A stretch of DNA of 64,000 bases from Rhizomicrobium palustre (GCF_011761565.1 NZ_JAASRM010000001.1:1922139-1986138); one strand, 5' to 3'; counted from the first letter of the stretch, positions 16,877 to 26,766 are shown. The notes: generated by a model from the letters alone, not told the origin. Translations and numbers: made by a program.

Positions 16877-18073
16877 ATGGCACGCGAAGAAACCTTGCGC
16901 GACGGTAGCGCTCTGGCGATGCAGAGCTCTGGCCGCTTCATGACCGGCCGCATGCGCTGGGTTTTGATCATTTCCGGGATCGTCTTCGCGCTTTTGATCC
17001 TCTGGCTGAAATTCGTGCCTTGGCTGTTCATGAATGTGATCATGTCCAAGAGCGACTTTATCCAGCCGCAGGCGGTTTCGACCACCCATGCCGTCAAATT
17101 GCCGTGGCAAGGCCAGGTTTCCTCTGTGGGTACGTTGCATGCCGTGCAAGGCGCGGATATGGCCGCGGAAGTGGCCGGCATCGTCACCAAGATCAATTTC
17201 CAGCCCGGCCAGGACGTCCAGAAGGGTGATCTCCTCATCCAGCTGCGCGATGACAGCGACCGGGGCACGCTCGCCGCGCTGCGTGCCACCGCCGATCAAT
17301 ATACCGTGACCTACAAGCGCAACGCCGCGTTGGCCCAGTCCAACGCTATTTCCAAGCAGGCCTATGATCAGGCGCTCGCCAATTGGAAGTCGGCGGTTGC
17401 TCAGGCCGAAGCCCAAGCCGCGATGGTGGAGAAGAAAGCCATTCGTGCCCCCTTCTCGGGCCGCATCGGTATTCGTCAGGTGGATGTCGGCCAGTATGTC
17501 AATGCAGGCACCACGATGGTCACCCTGCAGCAGCTCGATCCCATCAATGTCGATTTCACCGTGGCCCAACAGCAGGCTGTGATCCTGAAGCCGGGCGATC
17601 CGATCACGGTGACGACCGACGCGGTGCCGGGCAAGGTCTTCAAGGGCAAGATCCTGGCGCTCGACCCCAAGGTGGATTCGGCCACCCGCAATGTTCGCGT
17701 GCGCGCCGAAATCAGCAATCCAGGCAAAATCCTCCTGCCGGGCATGTTTGCAAATGTCAGCACCGATATCGGCACGCCGCGTCCGCAGCTCACCCTGCCG
17801 CAGACCGCCGTCACTTATAATCCCTATGGTGACGTCGTCTATGTGGTGACGCCGGCCAAGAACGATAAGGGCAAGGACATTCTGGTTGCCAATCAGCGCT
17901 TCGTCACGGTTGGCGAAACCCGCGGCGACCAGGTGGCCATCCTGTCGGGGATCACCGAGAAAGACGTGGTCGTCAGCGCCGGTCAGCTCAAGCTGAAGAA
18001 TGGCGCTGTCGTCTTCGTCAATAATTCGATCCGTATGCCCAATGACGCTGCGCCTAACCCGATCCAGCAATAG
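16877..18073 (+). CDS. RND efflux periplasmic adaptor (membrane fusion protein)
   Basis: This 398-residue protein has one N-terminal membrane segment (about residues 27-52, RWVLIISGIVFALLILWL). It continues with the barrel-sandwich/lipoyl halves (AEVAGIVTKINFQPGQDVQKGDLLIQL and RAPFSGRIGIRQVDVGQYV), a short alpha-hairpin between them and a beta-barrel domain. This is the MFP/HlyD layout of AcrA-like adaptors, anchored by a membrane segment rather than a lipid. It lies 28 bp before the RND pump gene and would connect it to an outer-membrane channel that is not encoded here. The substrate cannot be told from sequence. Confidence 0.92.
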   Translation: MAREETLRDGSALAMQSSGRFMTGRMRWVLIISGIVFALLILWLKFVPWLFMNVIMSKSDFIQPQAVSTTHAVKLPWQGQVSSVGTLHAVQGADMAAEVAGIVTKINFQPGQDVQKGDLLIQLRDDSDRGTLAALRATADQYTVTYKRNAALAQSNAISKQAYDQALANWKSAVAQAEAQAAMVEKKAIRAPFSGRIGIRQVDVGQYVNAGTTMVTLQQLDPINVDFTVAQQQAVILKPGDPITVTTDAVPGKVFKGKILALDPKVDSATRNVRVRAEISNPGKILLPGMFANVSTDIGTPRPQLTLPQTAVTYNPYGDVVYVVTPAKNDKGKDILVANQRFVTVGETRGDQVAILSGITEKDVVVSAGQLKLKNGAVVFVNNSIRMPNDAAPNPIQQ

Positions 18074-18101
18074 GCCCGTTTAAGAGATAGGCGCGACGCC
18101 C

Positions 18102-21100
18102 ATGAATTTTACCGATCTCTTCATCAAGCGCCCGGTCCTTGCGATCGTGGTGAGCTTGGCCATTTTCGTGATCGGCCTAAGAGCAATCACCTCTCTGCCG
18201 GTACGCCAGTATCCGGTGATGCAGAACGCCGTGGTGACCATCACCACGGCCTATTACGGCGCCAGCCCTGAAACGGTGGCGGGCTTCATCACCACGCCGC
18301 TGGAAAACGCGGTCGCCCAGGCGGACGGCATCGACTACATGTCGTCCAAATCGGTGCAGGGGATGTCGACCATCACCGTCAATCTGCGCCTCAACCAAGA
18401 CGCCTCCAAAGCGCTGGCGCAGATCATTACCCAGGTCAATTCGGTCAAGAACCAGATGCCACCGCAGGCGCAGGCCTCGGTGATCTCCATCGCGGTCGGC
18501 CAATCGACGGCGGCGCTCTACATCACCTTCAATTCCAAGGTGCTGCCGACCAACAAGATTACCGACTATCTGATCCGCGTGGTGCAGCCACAGATTCAGG
18601 CCGTGCCGGGCGTGCAGCAGGCCCAGATTCTCGGCGGCAAGACCTTCGCCATCCGCGTCTGGCTCGATCCCCAGAAGCTCGCCGCCTACAACCTCACGGC
18701 TACGGACGTTTATAATGTCCTTGGCTCGAACAACTATCTTTCCGCTGTGGGCCGTACCCGCGGGCAGATGGTGCAGATCAACCTGACCGCCTCGACCAAT
18801 CTGCATTCGGTGGCGGAGTTCGAAAATCTCAACATCAAATCCAGCAACGGGGCCTATGTACGGCTCGCCGATGTAGCGCAGGTGACCCTCGGCTCGACGG
18901 ATTACGATTCCCAGGCCCGCTTCGACGGTAACCAGGGCGTGGTGATCGCGGTCAACGTCACCCCCAGCGCCAACGTGCTGGATGTGATCAAGGGCGTGCG
19001 GGCGACGTTGCCCACCATCAATGCCCAGCTGCCGAAGGGGTTGGACTCCTTTGTCGCCTATGACTCGACCAAGTTCATCTCCTCGGCCATCGATGAGGTG
19101 GAGCACACCCTGATCGAGGCGATCATCATCGTGATTTTGGTGATCTTCGTCTTCCTGGGGTCTCCGCGCGCGGTGATCATCCCCATTGTGACCATCCCCT
19201 TGTCGCTCATCGGCGCGGGGATATTCATGATGGCCTTTGGCTTCACGCTGAACCTTCTCACCCTTTTGGCCTTCGTGCTTGCCATCGGCCTGGTGGTGGA
19301 CGACGCCATCATCGTGGTGGAGAACGTCAGCCGCCACATCGAGGAGGGCAAGAGTCCCTACGACGCCTCGATCCTGGCGGCACGCGAGCTTGGCGGGCCG
19401 ATCATCGCCATGGGTATCGTGCTCATCGCGGTCTATGTGCCGATTGGCTTCATCGGCGGCTTGACCGGCGCGCTCTTCACCGAGTTCGCCTTCACCCTGG
19501 TGGGCGCGGTGGCGATCTCGACCATCGTGGCCTTGACCTTGTCGCCTATGATGTCGAGCCGTCTGCTCCTGCCGCATGGTGCGCGCCGTTCCGATCTTGA
19601 GCGCCGCATCGTTACTTATATCGACGAGAAGTTCGAGAAGCTGCACACGGCCTACAGCAAGGCGCTGCATAGCGTTCTGAACGACCTGCGTGTGGTGGTG
19701 GTGTTTGCCGCGATCATCTTTGTGATGATCGGTTTCCTCTTCGTCTCGTCCAAGAACGAACTGGCGCCGAGCGAAGACCAGGGCTTCATGCTGGCCATGC
19801 TGACGCCCTCGCCGACCTCGACTCTGGAACAATCCTCTATCTGGCAGGCCCAGGCCCTGAAAGTGGCGCGGTCTTTCCCGGAGACGGACCACACCTTCCA
19901 GATCTCGTCCTCGACCATGAACCTGATGGGCATCGTCTTGAAGCCCTGGAGCGAACGCAGCCGTTCGGCCGATCAGATTCAGCAGTCGCAGGATAAGACC
20001 AAGGTCACGTTGCAGTCGGAACTCTCCAAGATCGCGGGCGTGCGCGCTGCGGCCTTCCAGATTCCGCCGCTGCCGGGCCCGGGTGGCCTTGGCGTCCAGT
20101 ACGTCATTCAGACCACGCAGGGCTTCACCCAGCTCAACGAGGTGACGCAGAAGATCGTTGATGAAGCCGAGAAATCGGGCAACTTCTTCTACATCGACTC
20201 CAGCCTGAAATACGACAACCCGCAGATCGAAGTCGTGATCGACCGCGATAAGGTGGCGGGCATGGGGCTGACCATGAGCGATGTCGGCAATGCGCTGACC
20301 TCGATGCTGGGCGGCGGTTATGTCAACTACTTCGACCTTTCGGGCCGCGCCTATCAGGTGATCCCGCAGGTGCAGCAGAACTTCCGCCTCAATGCGAGCC
20401 AGCTCTCGAGCTATTACATCCGCTCGTCGAGCGGCTCCTCGATCCCGCTGTCCACCGTGGCGACGCTGAAGAGCAAGGTCACCCCGGAATCGCTCGATCA
20501 CTTCCAGCAGCAGAATGCGGCCACTTTGACCCTCATTCCGCGGCCGGGCATCACCACGGGCGATGCCGTCAATATCCTGAACGGGATCGCCGAAAAGGTG
20601 ATGCCGCCGGGTTATAAGGTGGACTATGCCGGTGCCACCCGCCAGTTCATGCAGGAATCGAGCGCGCTGATCGAAACCTTCGCTTTCGCGCTGATCATCA
20701 TCTTCCTGGCGCTGGCGGCTCTGTTCGAAAGCTTCCGCGATCCTCTGACCATCCTTGTCTCGGTGCCGATGTCGATTGCCGGTGCGCTTCTCTTCGTCGC
20801 CTTGGGCGTCGGCGGGGCGAGCCTCAACATCTACACCGAGGTGGGTCTCGTCACCCTGATCGGCCTGATCTCCAAGCACGGCATTCTGATCGTGCGCTTC
20901 GCCAACGACCTTCAGATCCACCAGGGCTATTCCAAGCGCCAGGCGGTGGAAGAGGCCGCGGCGATCCGCTTGCGCCCGATCCTGATGACCACCGCAGCCA
21001 TGGTCTTGGGCGTGATGCCTTTGATCTTCGCGGCGGGTGCAGGCGCGGCAGCGCGCTACAACCTCGGTCTGGTGATCGCGACCGGTCTTGCCATCGGCAC

Positions 21101-21188
21101 GCTCTTCACCCTCTTCGTGGTGCCCGCGATCTACGTCCTGATCGCCCAGCAGCACAAACATGAAGAAGCTGAACCCGCAGCGCATTAA
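18102..21188 (+). CDS. RND multidrug efflux permease (AcrB/MexF-like, HAE1 family)
   Basis: At 1028 residues it has the standard length for HAE1 pumps. It opens with NFTDLFIKRPVLAIV and the first transmembrane helix, then the porter-domain motif YYGASPETV. TM4 carries the proton-relay aspartates in GLVVDDAIIVVENV. A second large periplasmic loop and the closing helices (GLISKHGILIVRFAND, RPILMTTAAMVLG) follow. It is an inner-membrane, proton-driven exporter of hydrophobic compounds working with the adaptor upstream. No repressor gene adjoins the pair. A strong terminator follows at 21213. Confidence 0.95.
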   Translation: MNFTDLFIKRPVLAIVVSLAIFVIGLRAITSLPVRQYPVMQNAVVTITTAYYGASPETVAGFITTPLENAVAQADGIDYMSSKSVQGMSTITVNLRLNQDASKALAQIITQVNSVKNQMPPQAQASVISIAVGQSTAALYITFNSKVLPTNKITDYLIRVVQPQIQAVPGVQQAQILGGKTFAIRVWLDPQKLAAYNLTATDVYNVLGSNNYLSAVGRTRGQMVQINLTASTNLHSVAEFENLNIKSSNGAYVRLADVAQVTLGSTDYDSQARFDGNQGVVIAVNVTPSANVLDVIKGVRATLPTINAQLPKGLDSFVAYDSTKFISSAIDEVEHTLIEAIIIVILVIFVFLGSPRAVIIPIVTIPLSLIGAGIFMMAFGFTLNLLTLLAFVLAIGLVVDDAIIVVENVSRHIEEGKSPYDASILAARELGGPIIAMGIVLIAVYVPIGFIGGLTGALFTEFAFTLVGAVAISTIVALTLSPMMSSRLLLPHGARRSDLERRIVTYIDEKFEKLHTAYSKALHSVLNDLRVVVVFAAIIFVMIGFLFVSSKNELAPSEDQGFMLAMLTPSPTSTLEQSSIWQAQALKVARSFPETDHTFQISSSTMNLMGIVLKPWSERSRSADQIQQSQDKTKVTLQSELSKIAGVRAAAFQIPPLPGPGGLGVQYVIQTTQGFTQLNEVTQKIVDEAEKSGNFFYIDSSLKYDNPQIEVVIDRDKVAGMGLTMSDVGNALTSMLGGGYVNYFDLSGRAYQVIPQVQQNFRLNASQLSSYYIRSSSGSSIPLSTVATLKSKVTPESLDHFQQQNAATLTLIPRPGITTGDAVNILNGIAEKVMPPGYKVDYAGATRQFMQESSALIETFAFALIIIFLALAALFESFRDPLTILVSVPMSIAGALLFVALGVGGASLNIYTEVGLVTLIGLISKHGILIVRFANDLQIHQGYSKRQAVEEAAAIRLRPILMTTAAMVLGVMPLIFAAGAGAAARYNLGLVIATGLAIGTLFTLFVVPAIYVLIAQQHKHEEAEPAAH

Positions 21189-21212
21189 GCCGCTGAAGTT
21201 CTTCGAAAAAAC

Positions 21213-21244
21213 GAAAGGCCGCTGGGAACAGCGGCCTTTTTTCT
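21213..21244 (+). terminator. Intrinsic terminator after the RND pump
   Basis: AAAGGCCGCT-GGGAAC-AGCGGCCTTTTTTC forms a GC-rich stem followed by a T-run, 25 bp after the pump stop. Confidence 0.9.
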
Positions 21245-21247
21245 TTC

Positions 21248-21277
21248 GTCATGGCCAGGTCAGGTCCGGCCATGACG
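21248..21277. repeat. Imperfect small palindromic repeat
   Basis: TCATGGCC...GGCCATGA around an AGGTCAGGTCC centre resembles the palindromic repeat before hydF but has a degenerate core. It lies between two convergent transcription units. Confidence 0.5.
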
Positions 21278-21302
21278 GGTAGAGTAGGGGGGCGATCTCC
21301 CA

Positions 21303-21334
21303 AAAACAAAAGGGCCGCCTTTTGGGCGACCCTT
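21303..21334 (-). terminator. Intrinsic terminator of manD (minus strand)
   Basis: Read on the minus strand, AAGGGTCGCC-CAAAA-GGCGGCCCTT forms a stem with one mismatch, followed by TTGTTTTTG. It lies about 95 bp beyond the manD stop. Confidence 0.65.
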
Positions 21335-21425
21335 GGAATTCTTGCGATATAACGAATGTGGGAATTAGGGGCGCAGGGTTCAAGGGGTAATTCGAAAATT
21401 TCCTCGAACCCGGACCGCGCGCCCC

Positions 21426-22640
21426 TTACCAGTTACACATCGCGCCGCCCTGTTCCAGGCGGTTCACCGGCAAATACGCCCGCTTATAGGGATACTTGGC
21501 GGCTTCCTTCTCATCGATATCGCAGCCATGGCCCGGGGTTTCGCTCGGATGCATGAAGCCGTCCTCGAAGGTGTAATTGACCTTGAAGATGCTCTCCATC
21601 TGCTCGGAATGGGGCATGTGCTCCTGAATACCGAAATTATGGATCGCCATATCGAAATGCAGGGCGCTCGCCATGGTGATGGGGGAGAGGTCGGTGGCGC
21701 CATGAAAGCCCGTCTTCACATTGAAGAGATCGGCGAAATGCGCGATCTGGCGCAGATGCGTGATGCCGCCCGCATGCACGATGGTGGCGCGGATATAATC
21801 GATGAGCTGCTCTTGGATCAGGGTACGGCAGTCCCAGATCGAGTTGAAGATTTCGCCAATCGCCAAGGGCGTGGTGGTGTGCTTGCGGATGATGCGGAAG
21901 TTTTCCTGATTGTCGTCATCCACCGTGTCTTCCAGCCAGAAGAGGCGATAGGGCTCCAGATCCTTGCCGAGGCGCGCCGCTTCGATCGGGGTGAGGCGGT
22001 GATGCACGTCGTGGAGCAGATGCACGTCATCGCCCAAAACGCGGCGGCCCTCTTCGAAGAGCTTCGGCAGCGAGCGCATGTACTTCTCGGTCGACCAGAG
22101 GTTTTCGGTCGGGATATCGGCATCGGCGGGCTCGTAAGCCTCTTTGCCTTTCGGCACGCCATAGGTCGATTTCAGCCCCGGCACGCCCGCCTGCAAGCGG
22201 ATGGCCTTATAGCCCATCTCCTTATGCTTCACGGCGTCTTCCAGCGTGTCCTCGATGGTTTTGCCATTGGCATGGCAATAGACCAGCACGTTGTCGCGGC
22301 TCGCCCCGCCGAGGAGCTGATAGAGCGGCAGACCCGCCACCTTGGCCTTGATGTCCCACAGCGCCATGTCCACCGCGGCAATCGCCGACATGGTGACCGG
22401 TCCCCGGCGCCAATAGGCTCCGCGATAGAGGAACTGCCAGATGTCCTCGATACGGTGAGCGTCGCGCCCGATCAGGCAGGGGATGACGTGATCTTGAAGA
22501 TAGCTGGCTACGGCCAGCTCGCGGCCATTCAGGGTGGCATCGCCGACGCCATAGACGCCATCCTTGGTTTCGATCTTCAGGGTCACGAAATTGCGGCCCG
22601 GACTCGATACGATGACGCGGGCGGCTTCGATCTTGAGCAT
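21426..22640 (-). CDS. manD: D-mannonate dehydratase ManD (enolase superfamily)
   Basis: This 404-residue protein of the mandelate-racemase/enolase superfamily is close in length to characterised ManD proteins such as that of Novosphingobium. Motifs include the N-terminal capping domain ([14 protein letters not shown]), the metal-site region [34 protein letters not shown], and the C-terminal [12 protein letters not shown] with [25 protein letters not shown] typical of the ManD/RspA group. It would dehydrate D-mannonate to 2-keto-3-deoxygluconate, the step after UxuB (43022) in glucuronate breakdown. It is divergent from the sugar symporter, with a LacI-type operator 26 bp before its start. 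RspA-like homologues can have weak or other activity; the context favours mannonate. Confidence 0.88.
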   Translation of the reverse strand: MLKIEAARVIVSSPGRNFVTLKIETKDGVYGVGDATLNGRELAVASYLQDHVIPCLIGRDAHRIEDIWQFLYRGAYWRRGPVTMSAIAAVDMALWDIKAKVAGLPLYQLLGGASRDNVLVYCHANGKTIEDTLEDAVKHKEMGYKAIRLQAGVPGLKSTYGVPKGKEAYEPADADIPTENLWSTEKYMRSLPKLFEEGRRVLGDDVHLLHDVHHRLTPIEAARLGKDLEPYRLFWLEDTVDDDNQENFRIIRKHTTTPLAIGEIFNSIWDCRTLIQEQLIDYIRATIVHAGGITHLRQIAHFADLFNVKTGFHGATDLSPITMASALHFDMAIHNFGIQEHMPHSEQMESIFKVNYTFEDGFMHPSETPGHGCDIDEKEAAKYPYKRAYLPVNRLEQGGAMCNW

Positions 22641-22665
22641 GGCAGTTCTCCCTGGGCGATGCTAT

Positions 22666-22679
22666 TGTGACCGGTAACA
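22666..22679. promoter_or_regulatory. LacI-type operator O1 upstream of manD
   Basis: TGTGACCGGTAACA is an imperfect 14-bp palindrome centred on CCGG, 26 bp before the manD start. It belongs to the operator family repeated across the xylan locus. Confidence 0.6.
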
Positions 22680-22788
22680 CAAGCGGTGGGGCAGGGCGAG
22701 TCAAGGGGCTGTATTGCCGGGGGCCAGCATGCCGCATCGCAGGATCGGTTTTCAAACGGCTTGGGCAGCGGCGGCGCTAAAACGCCCG

Positions 22789-22817
22789 TTGCTCTTTGAT
22801 AACGCTAACACTAAGCT
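22789..22817 (+). promoter_or_regulatory. Putative promoter of the GPH symporter
   Basis: TTGCTC and TAAGCT are separated by 17 bp. The operator at 22797-22810 fills the spacer, a layout that gives direct repression of RNA polymerase binding. Confidence 0.4.
22797..22810. promoter_or_regulatory. LacI-type operator O2 upstream of the GPH symporter
   Basis: TGATAACGCTAACA is closely similar to the Caulobacter XylR operator (recalled as TGTTAGCGCTACCA) and to the sites at 39267 and 44555. It sits between the putative -35 and -10 of the symporter promoter. Confidence 0.65.
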
Positions 22818-22981
22818 TTGTGTCCATAAACGAGCTGCCGGATGAACGCAAATGTGGAGGGGCCATTGCGATGCCCGCCCCCATTGCGAAGTTTGAGGCG
22901 GTCATAACAAAGTGAGGGCCGCCGTCTCCCAAGGAGCGAGCGGAAAAGAGCCCGGCAAAAGCCGGCGACAGGGAGGGATGA

Positions 22982-24349
22982 ATGAGTCACAAACTTTCTT
23001 TCACCGAGAAGGCTGGCTATGCCCTCGGCGATCTGGCAGCCAATTTCGTCTTCCAATTCATGATCTCGCTGCAGGTGACGTTCTATGTGGACGTCTTCGG
23101 CCTGCCGCCAGATCAAGCCGCCTTCATGTTCCTGGTGGTCGGCATCGCGGTCGCCTTCGTCAACCCGATCATGGGCGTGATCGCGGACCGCACGGTGACC
23201 AAATGGGGTAAATTCCGCCCCTGGCTGATCTGGACGGCGCTGCCTTTCGGCGTCATCGGCGTCTTGACCTTCACCACCCCCGATATCTCGCCCGCCGCCA
23301 AGCTGATCTATGCCTGGGTCACCTATGCGTTGCTGCGCGGCATCTACACGGTCAACAACGTGCCTTACGCCTCGATCAATGCGGTGATGACCGATGATCC
23401 CGATGAGCGTAACTCGGCCTCGCAATTCCGTCAGATCGCGGCCAATTCCGCAGGCTTCATCGTCGGCGCCCTGGTGGTGCCGCTGATCAACATCTTCGCG
23501 GGCGGCTCCAAGAACCCGGCCGATCTGGCGCGCGGTTATCAATACACCATGGGCATTTTGATGGTCACCGCCATGGTGATGTTCGTGATCTGCTTCCTCA
23601 CCACCAAGGAACGCATCATTCCCGATCCGCAGCAGAAGCGCTCGCTGAAGCAGGATGTGTCCGATCTCTTCTCGAACAAGCCCTGGGCGATTCTCTTCCT
23701 TGCCACGCTGTTCTATTTCGCCGCCCTCTGCATGCGCGGCAATGCCATGCTGCCCTATTGCAAGCTCTTCCAGGGCGATGAGAACATCTTCTCCTGGCTG
23801 AACGGTTTCGGCCTCGCCTCGCTGCTCGTCGGCGTCGCCTGCTCGAACTTTGTTTCGATCCGCATCGGCAAGAAGCATCTCTTCTTCATCTCCATGCTGC
23901 TTACCGGCCTTCTCACCGTTTCCTTGATCTTCCTGCCCGCGGGTAACACCCCGCTGGTGGTCGGTGTGGAAGTGCTGCGCCAGTTCTCCTTCGGTATCTC
24001 CGGTCCGATCCTGTGGTCGATGATGGGCGACGTCGCCGATTACGGCGAATGGAAGAAGGGCCGCCGCGCCGATGGCATCATCACCTCTGCGGTGGTGTTC
24101 GCCCTCTGGATCGGCCTCACCCTCGGCCAGGCGGCTGTGGGCGCGCTGTTCTCCTTCTATGGCTATGCCGCTGGCACCGCGACCCAGACTCCGGAAGCCG
24201 TTCATGGCGTGGTGTTGACCGGCGGTCTTTATGCCGGTGCCTGCTTCCTGATCGCTGCGGCGCTTCTCATGGTCTATCCGCTTAACCGCGCGGAAAATAA
24301 GAAGATCGCCGAGGATTTGATCGCGCGCCGCAAGGCCCGTCAGGCCTGA
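22982..24349 (+). CDS. GPH-family sugar:cation symporter (probable xylo-oligosaccharide or uronide transporter)
   Basis: This 455-residue membrane protein has about 12 hydrophobic segments. The N-terminal LSFTEKAGYALGDLAANFVFQ and the loop ADRTVTKWGKFRPWLIW are GPH (MelB/XynP-like) signatures. It would take up sugars with H+ or Na+ across the inner membrane. It sits directly upstream of the signal-less beta-xylosidase GH52, the pairing expected for import of xylobiose or xylo-oligomers followed by cytoplasmic cleavage. It is controlled by the operator at 22797. A hairpin of about 36 nt (24370-24405) separates it from GH52 without a T-run, so read-through is likely. Confidence 0.9.
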   Translation: MSHKLSFTEKAGYALGDLAANFVFQFMISLQVTFYVDVFGLPPDQAAFMFLVVGIAVAFVNPIMGVIADRTVTKWGKFRPWLIWTALPFGVIGVLTFTTPDISPAAKLIYAWVTYALLRGIYTVNNVPYASINAVMTDDPDERNSASQFRQIAANSAGFIVGALVVPLINIFAGGSKNPADLARGYQYTMGILMVTAMVMFVICFLTTKERIIPDPQQKRSLKQDVSDLFSNKPWAILFLATLFYFAALCMRGNAMLPYCKLFQGDENIFSWLNGFGLASLLVGVACSNFVSIRIGKKHLFFISMLLTGLLTVSLIFLPAGNTPLVVGVEVLRQFSFGISGPILWSMMGDVADYGEWKKGRRADGIITSAVVFALWIGLTLGQAAVGALFSFYGYAAGTATQTPEAVHGVVLTGGLYAGACFLIAAALLMVYPLNRAENKKIAEDLIARRKARQA

Positions 24350-24369
24350 TCGCCGCGCTTTATCTTAAG

Positions 24370-24405
24370 ACCGGCAGCGCCCATGAAAACTTGGGGGCTG
24401 CCGGT
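24370..24405 (+). other. Intercistronic hairpin between symporter and GH52
   Basis: CCGGCAGCGCCC pairs with GGGGGCTGCCGG around a 10-nt loop. No T-run follows. It could stabilise the upstream message or attenuate; it is not a clear terminator. Confidence 0.5.
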
Positions 24406-24436
24406 GGTTCCCCCACAATAAAATAAGAGGAAACCC

Positions 24437-26707
24437 ATGAGCATCCGCCGTCCGCTTTCCGGCCCGATCGGGTTCAATGCCCAGCATTCGCCTATGGGCG
24501 CCTTCATGAGCTTTACCTGCGGCAATCCCGGTACCAAAGGCGGTATCGGCCTGCAGATCGGCCAGCCCGCCGACCAGGAAGTCTTCATCGGCCTGATCGA
24601 TGGCGACCGCTATGCCGACGCCACGCTGAAGTGTCTGCCCTTCTATGTCGGTGCGGCCTCCAACGCTGCCGAAGCCTTCATGGTGGAACAGGCTGGTCCC
24701 TCTGAAGCCAATGTGCGTCCGGATGCCGAACCCTTCGCCGAGAACGAAATCAAGCGCTCTTATGGCTGGGCGACCGATAGCTGGGAAGCCGGCGATCTCA
24801 CCTTCACGGTTTTCTCGCCCTTCGGCCCGATCCCGGACCCCTCCAAGTCCTCCGACCGCGATATGCGCGATGCGCTGCGCCCCGCCGTGGTGGCTCAGCT
24901 CATCATCGACAATACCAAGGGCACCAAGCCCAAGACCGGCATCTTCGCCCTCAACCATTCGCGCCCCGGCCCACGCATGATCACCGACGATCTCGGCGGC
25001 TCGGCCCGTGTCGGTTTTGCCTTCCGCCGTGAGGCGGGTGTTGCCGCCGAGGTGGTGGATATCACGGGCAATGGTGCGAGCGATAAGCCGCATGCTTTCG
25101 GCTTCATGCGCTGGTCGGCGACGGATGGCATCCGCGAGAAGTTCAACCCCGTGCATCTGTTGGGTTCCTGCCCGGGCATCGGCTTCGAAGTTCCGGCGGG
25201 CAAGCGCTATGCGATGACGCTGGCGATCGGCTCTTATCTGGAAGCTCCGGTCACCACGGGCCTGTCGGGCAAGTATCTTTATACGCGCTACTACACCGAT
25301 CTCACCGATGTGCTGCGTTCGACGCTGGATGCCGCTGCCAAGGTGATCGAAAAATCCGATGCGCTCGATGCCAAGCTCGAAGCCGCCACGCTCTCCGATG
25401 ATCAGAAGTTCCTCATCGCGCACGCGACCCACAGCTATTACGGCTCGACCCAGCTCCTCGAAATCGACAAGCAGCCCTTCTGGGTCGTGAACGAAGGCGA
25501 GTACTGCATGATGAACACGCTCGACCTTTCGGTCGACCATGTGTTCTGGGAACTCGACCATAATCCCTGGGTGGTGAAGAACCTGCTCGATAATTTCGTC
25601 AGCCATTACAGCTACACCGACAAGGTGAAGGTCTATAAGGATGCGGGCGTGTCGGTGCACAGCTTCGACCATGACCCGAGCCAGCCGCCGCCCCCGCCGG
25701 ATGCAGCCCAGCTCTCGCGCGCCTATGAGACGGCGCCGGGCGGCATCAGCTTCTGCCATGACATGGGTGCGCATAATAACTTCGCGCCCAAGGGCCGTTC
25801 CTCTTACGAGCTTGCCAACCTGACCTCGACCTTCAGCTATATGACGGTCGAACAGCTCTGCAACTGGACGCTGACGGCGGCCTGCTATCTCGCCAAGACG
25901 CGCGACACCTCCTGGCTGAAGAAGAACAAGAAGATCGTCGAGGAAGTCCTGGAAAGCTTCGTCAATCGCGGCGGCGAGGTGGGCTTTGCCCAGTTCGACT
26001 CCGACAAGACGGCGGGCGGCCAGGAAATCACCACCTATGACAGCCTCGACCATAGCCTCGCCCAGACGCGCAACAACGTCTATATGGCGGTGAAGTGCTG
26101 GGCCTCCTATCGCGCCCTGAACCTGTTGTTCCGCGACCTTGGCGACAAGAAAGCCGCCCAGAAGGCGCAGGAGCTGGCCGAGAAGGTAGCTGGTTTCGTC
26201 GCCGATCAGGCGGTCGATGGCGTTTTGCCCGCGATCTTCGAGAAGGACAATCCGGGCTACAATTCCCGCATCCTTCCCGCCGTTGAGGGCTGCGTCTATC
26301 CCTACTACTTCGCCAAGACCGGTTATGCCGGCATCAAGCCGGAAGAGGTGTATGCCAGCGCCGCCGAGAAGCGCATGTATGACGCGCTGAAGCTGCACAC
26401 CGAAAAGCTGCTGCTCGACCCGGAAAAGCGCTCGGTCTTCGCCGATGGCGGCATTAAGCTCTCTTCTACGTCTAACAATAGCTGGATGAGCAAGATCTCG
26501 ATCTTCCTCGATGTGACGCGCCGCGTGTTTGGTCTGAACGCCAATCCGGCGGTGGCTGAGGTGATCAAGAAGGCCGACGCCGCACATGTTACTTGGCAGG
26601 CAGTGGGTTCGGCCTATTGGGCTTGCTGCGACCAGATCGTGTCGGGCGAGGGTAAGGCGAGCCGCTATTACCCGCGCATCATCACCAGCGCGCTTTGGAT
26701 CGACTAA
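24437..26707 (+). CDS. GH52 beta-xylosidase
   Basis: This 756-residue protein has GH52 hallmarks throughout. The start FNAQHSPMGAFMSFTCG and the segment ATDSWEAGDLTFTVFSPF match Geobacillus-type enzymes. The nucleophile region is VVNEGEYCMMNTLDL (E353 or E355) and the acid/base region is ITTYDSLDHSL (D535 or D538). There is no signal peptide, so it acts in the cytoplasm on imported xylobiose and xylo-oligosaccharides, releasing xylose for XylA. GH52 is a small family best known from Firmicutes. It follows the symporter and has its own downstream terminator (26734). Confidence 0.93.
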   Translation: MSIRRPLSGPIGFNAQHSPMGAFMSFTCGNPGTKGGIGLQIGQPADQEVFIGLIDGDRYADATLKCLPFYVGAASNAAEAFMVEQAGPSEANVRPDAEPFAENEIKRSYGWATDSWEAGDLTFTVFSPFGPIPDPSKSSDRDMRDALRPAVVAQLIIDNTKGTKPKTGIFALNHSRPGPRMITDDLGGSARVGFAFRREAGVAAEVVDITGNGASDKPHAFGFMRWSATDGIREKFNPVHLLGSCPGIGFEVPAGKRYAMTLAIGSYLEAPVTTGLSGKYLYTRYYTDLTDVLRSTLDAAAKVIEKSDALDAKLEAATLSDDQKFLIAHATHSYYGSTQLLEIDKQPFWVVNEGEYCMMNTLDLSVDHVFWELDHNPWVVKNLLDNFVSHYSYTDKVKVYKDAGVSVHSFDHDPSQPPPPPDAAQLSRAYETAPGGISFCHDMGAHNNFAPKGRSSYELANLTSTFSYMTVEQLCNWTLTAACYLAKTRDTSWLKKNKKIVEEVLESFVNRGGEVGFAQFDSDKTAGGQEITTYDSLDHSLAQTRNNVYMAVKCWASYRALNLLFRDLGDKKAAQKAQELAEKVAGFVADQAVDGVLPAIFEKDNPGYNSRILPAVEGCVYPYYFAKTGYAGIKPEEVYASAAEKRMYDALKLHTEKLLLDPEKRSVFADGGIKLSSTSNNSWMSKISIFLDVTRRVFGLNANPAVAEVIKKADAAHVTWQAVGSAYWACCDQIVSGEGKASRYYPRIITSALWID

Positions 26708-26733
26708 GCGCCGCTGCGAGCATCAGGCGTTGG

Positions 26734-26766
26734 AACGGCCGGGCGAAAATCCGGCCGTTTCTTTTA
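26734..26766 (+). terminator. Intrinsic terminator after GH52
   Basis: AACGGCCGG-GCGAAAAT-CCGGCCGTT is a perfect 9-bp stem followed by TCTTTT, between GH52 and the first GH10 gene. Confidence 0.8.

Larger units (their letters stand above)
22641..22981. other. Divergent promoter region manD / GPH symporter
   Basis: There is no gene in these 341 bases. They hold two LacI-family operator-like sites (22666-22679 and 22797-22810) and a plausible promoter for the symporter (22789-22817), which leaves a long untranslated leader of about 160 nt before ATG 22982. GGAGGG precedes that start. Confidence 0.6.

Noticed and set aside
18177-21185. A 1002-codon open frame on the minus strand across the RND pump gene
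   Set aside because: It is fully antisense to a clear pump gene; its His/Arg/Gly/Asp-rich, low-hydrophobic composition is the shadow of GC-rich codon bias, and it has no recognisable motif.
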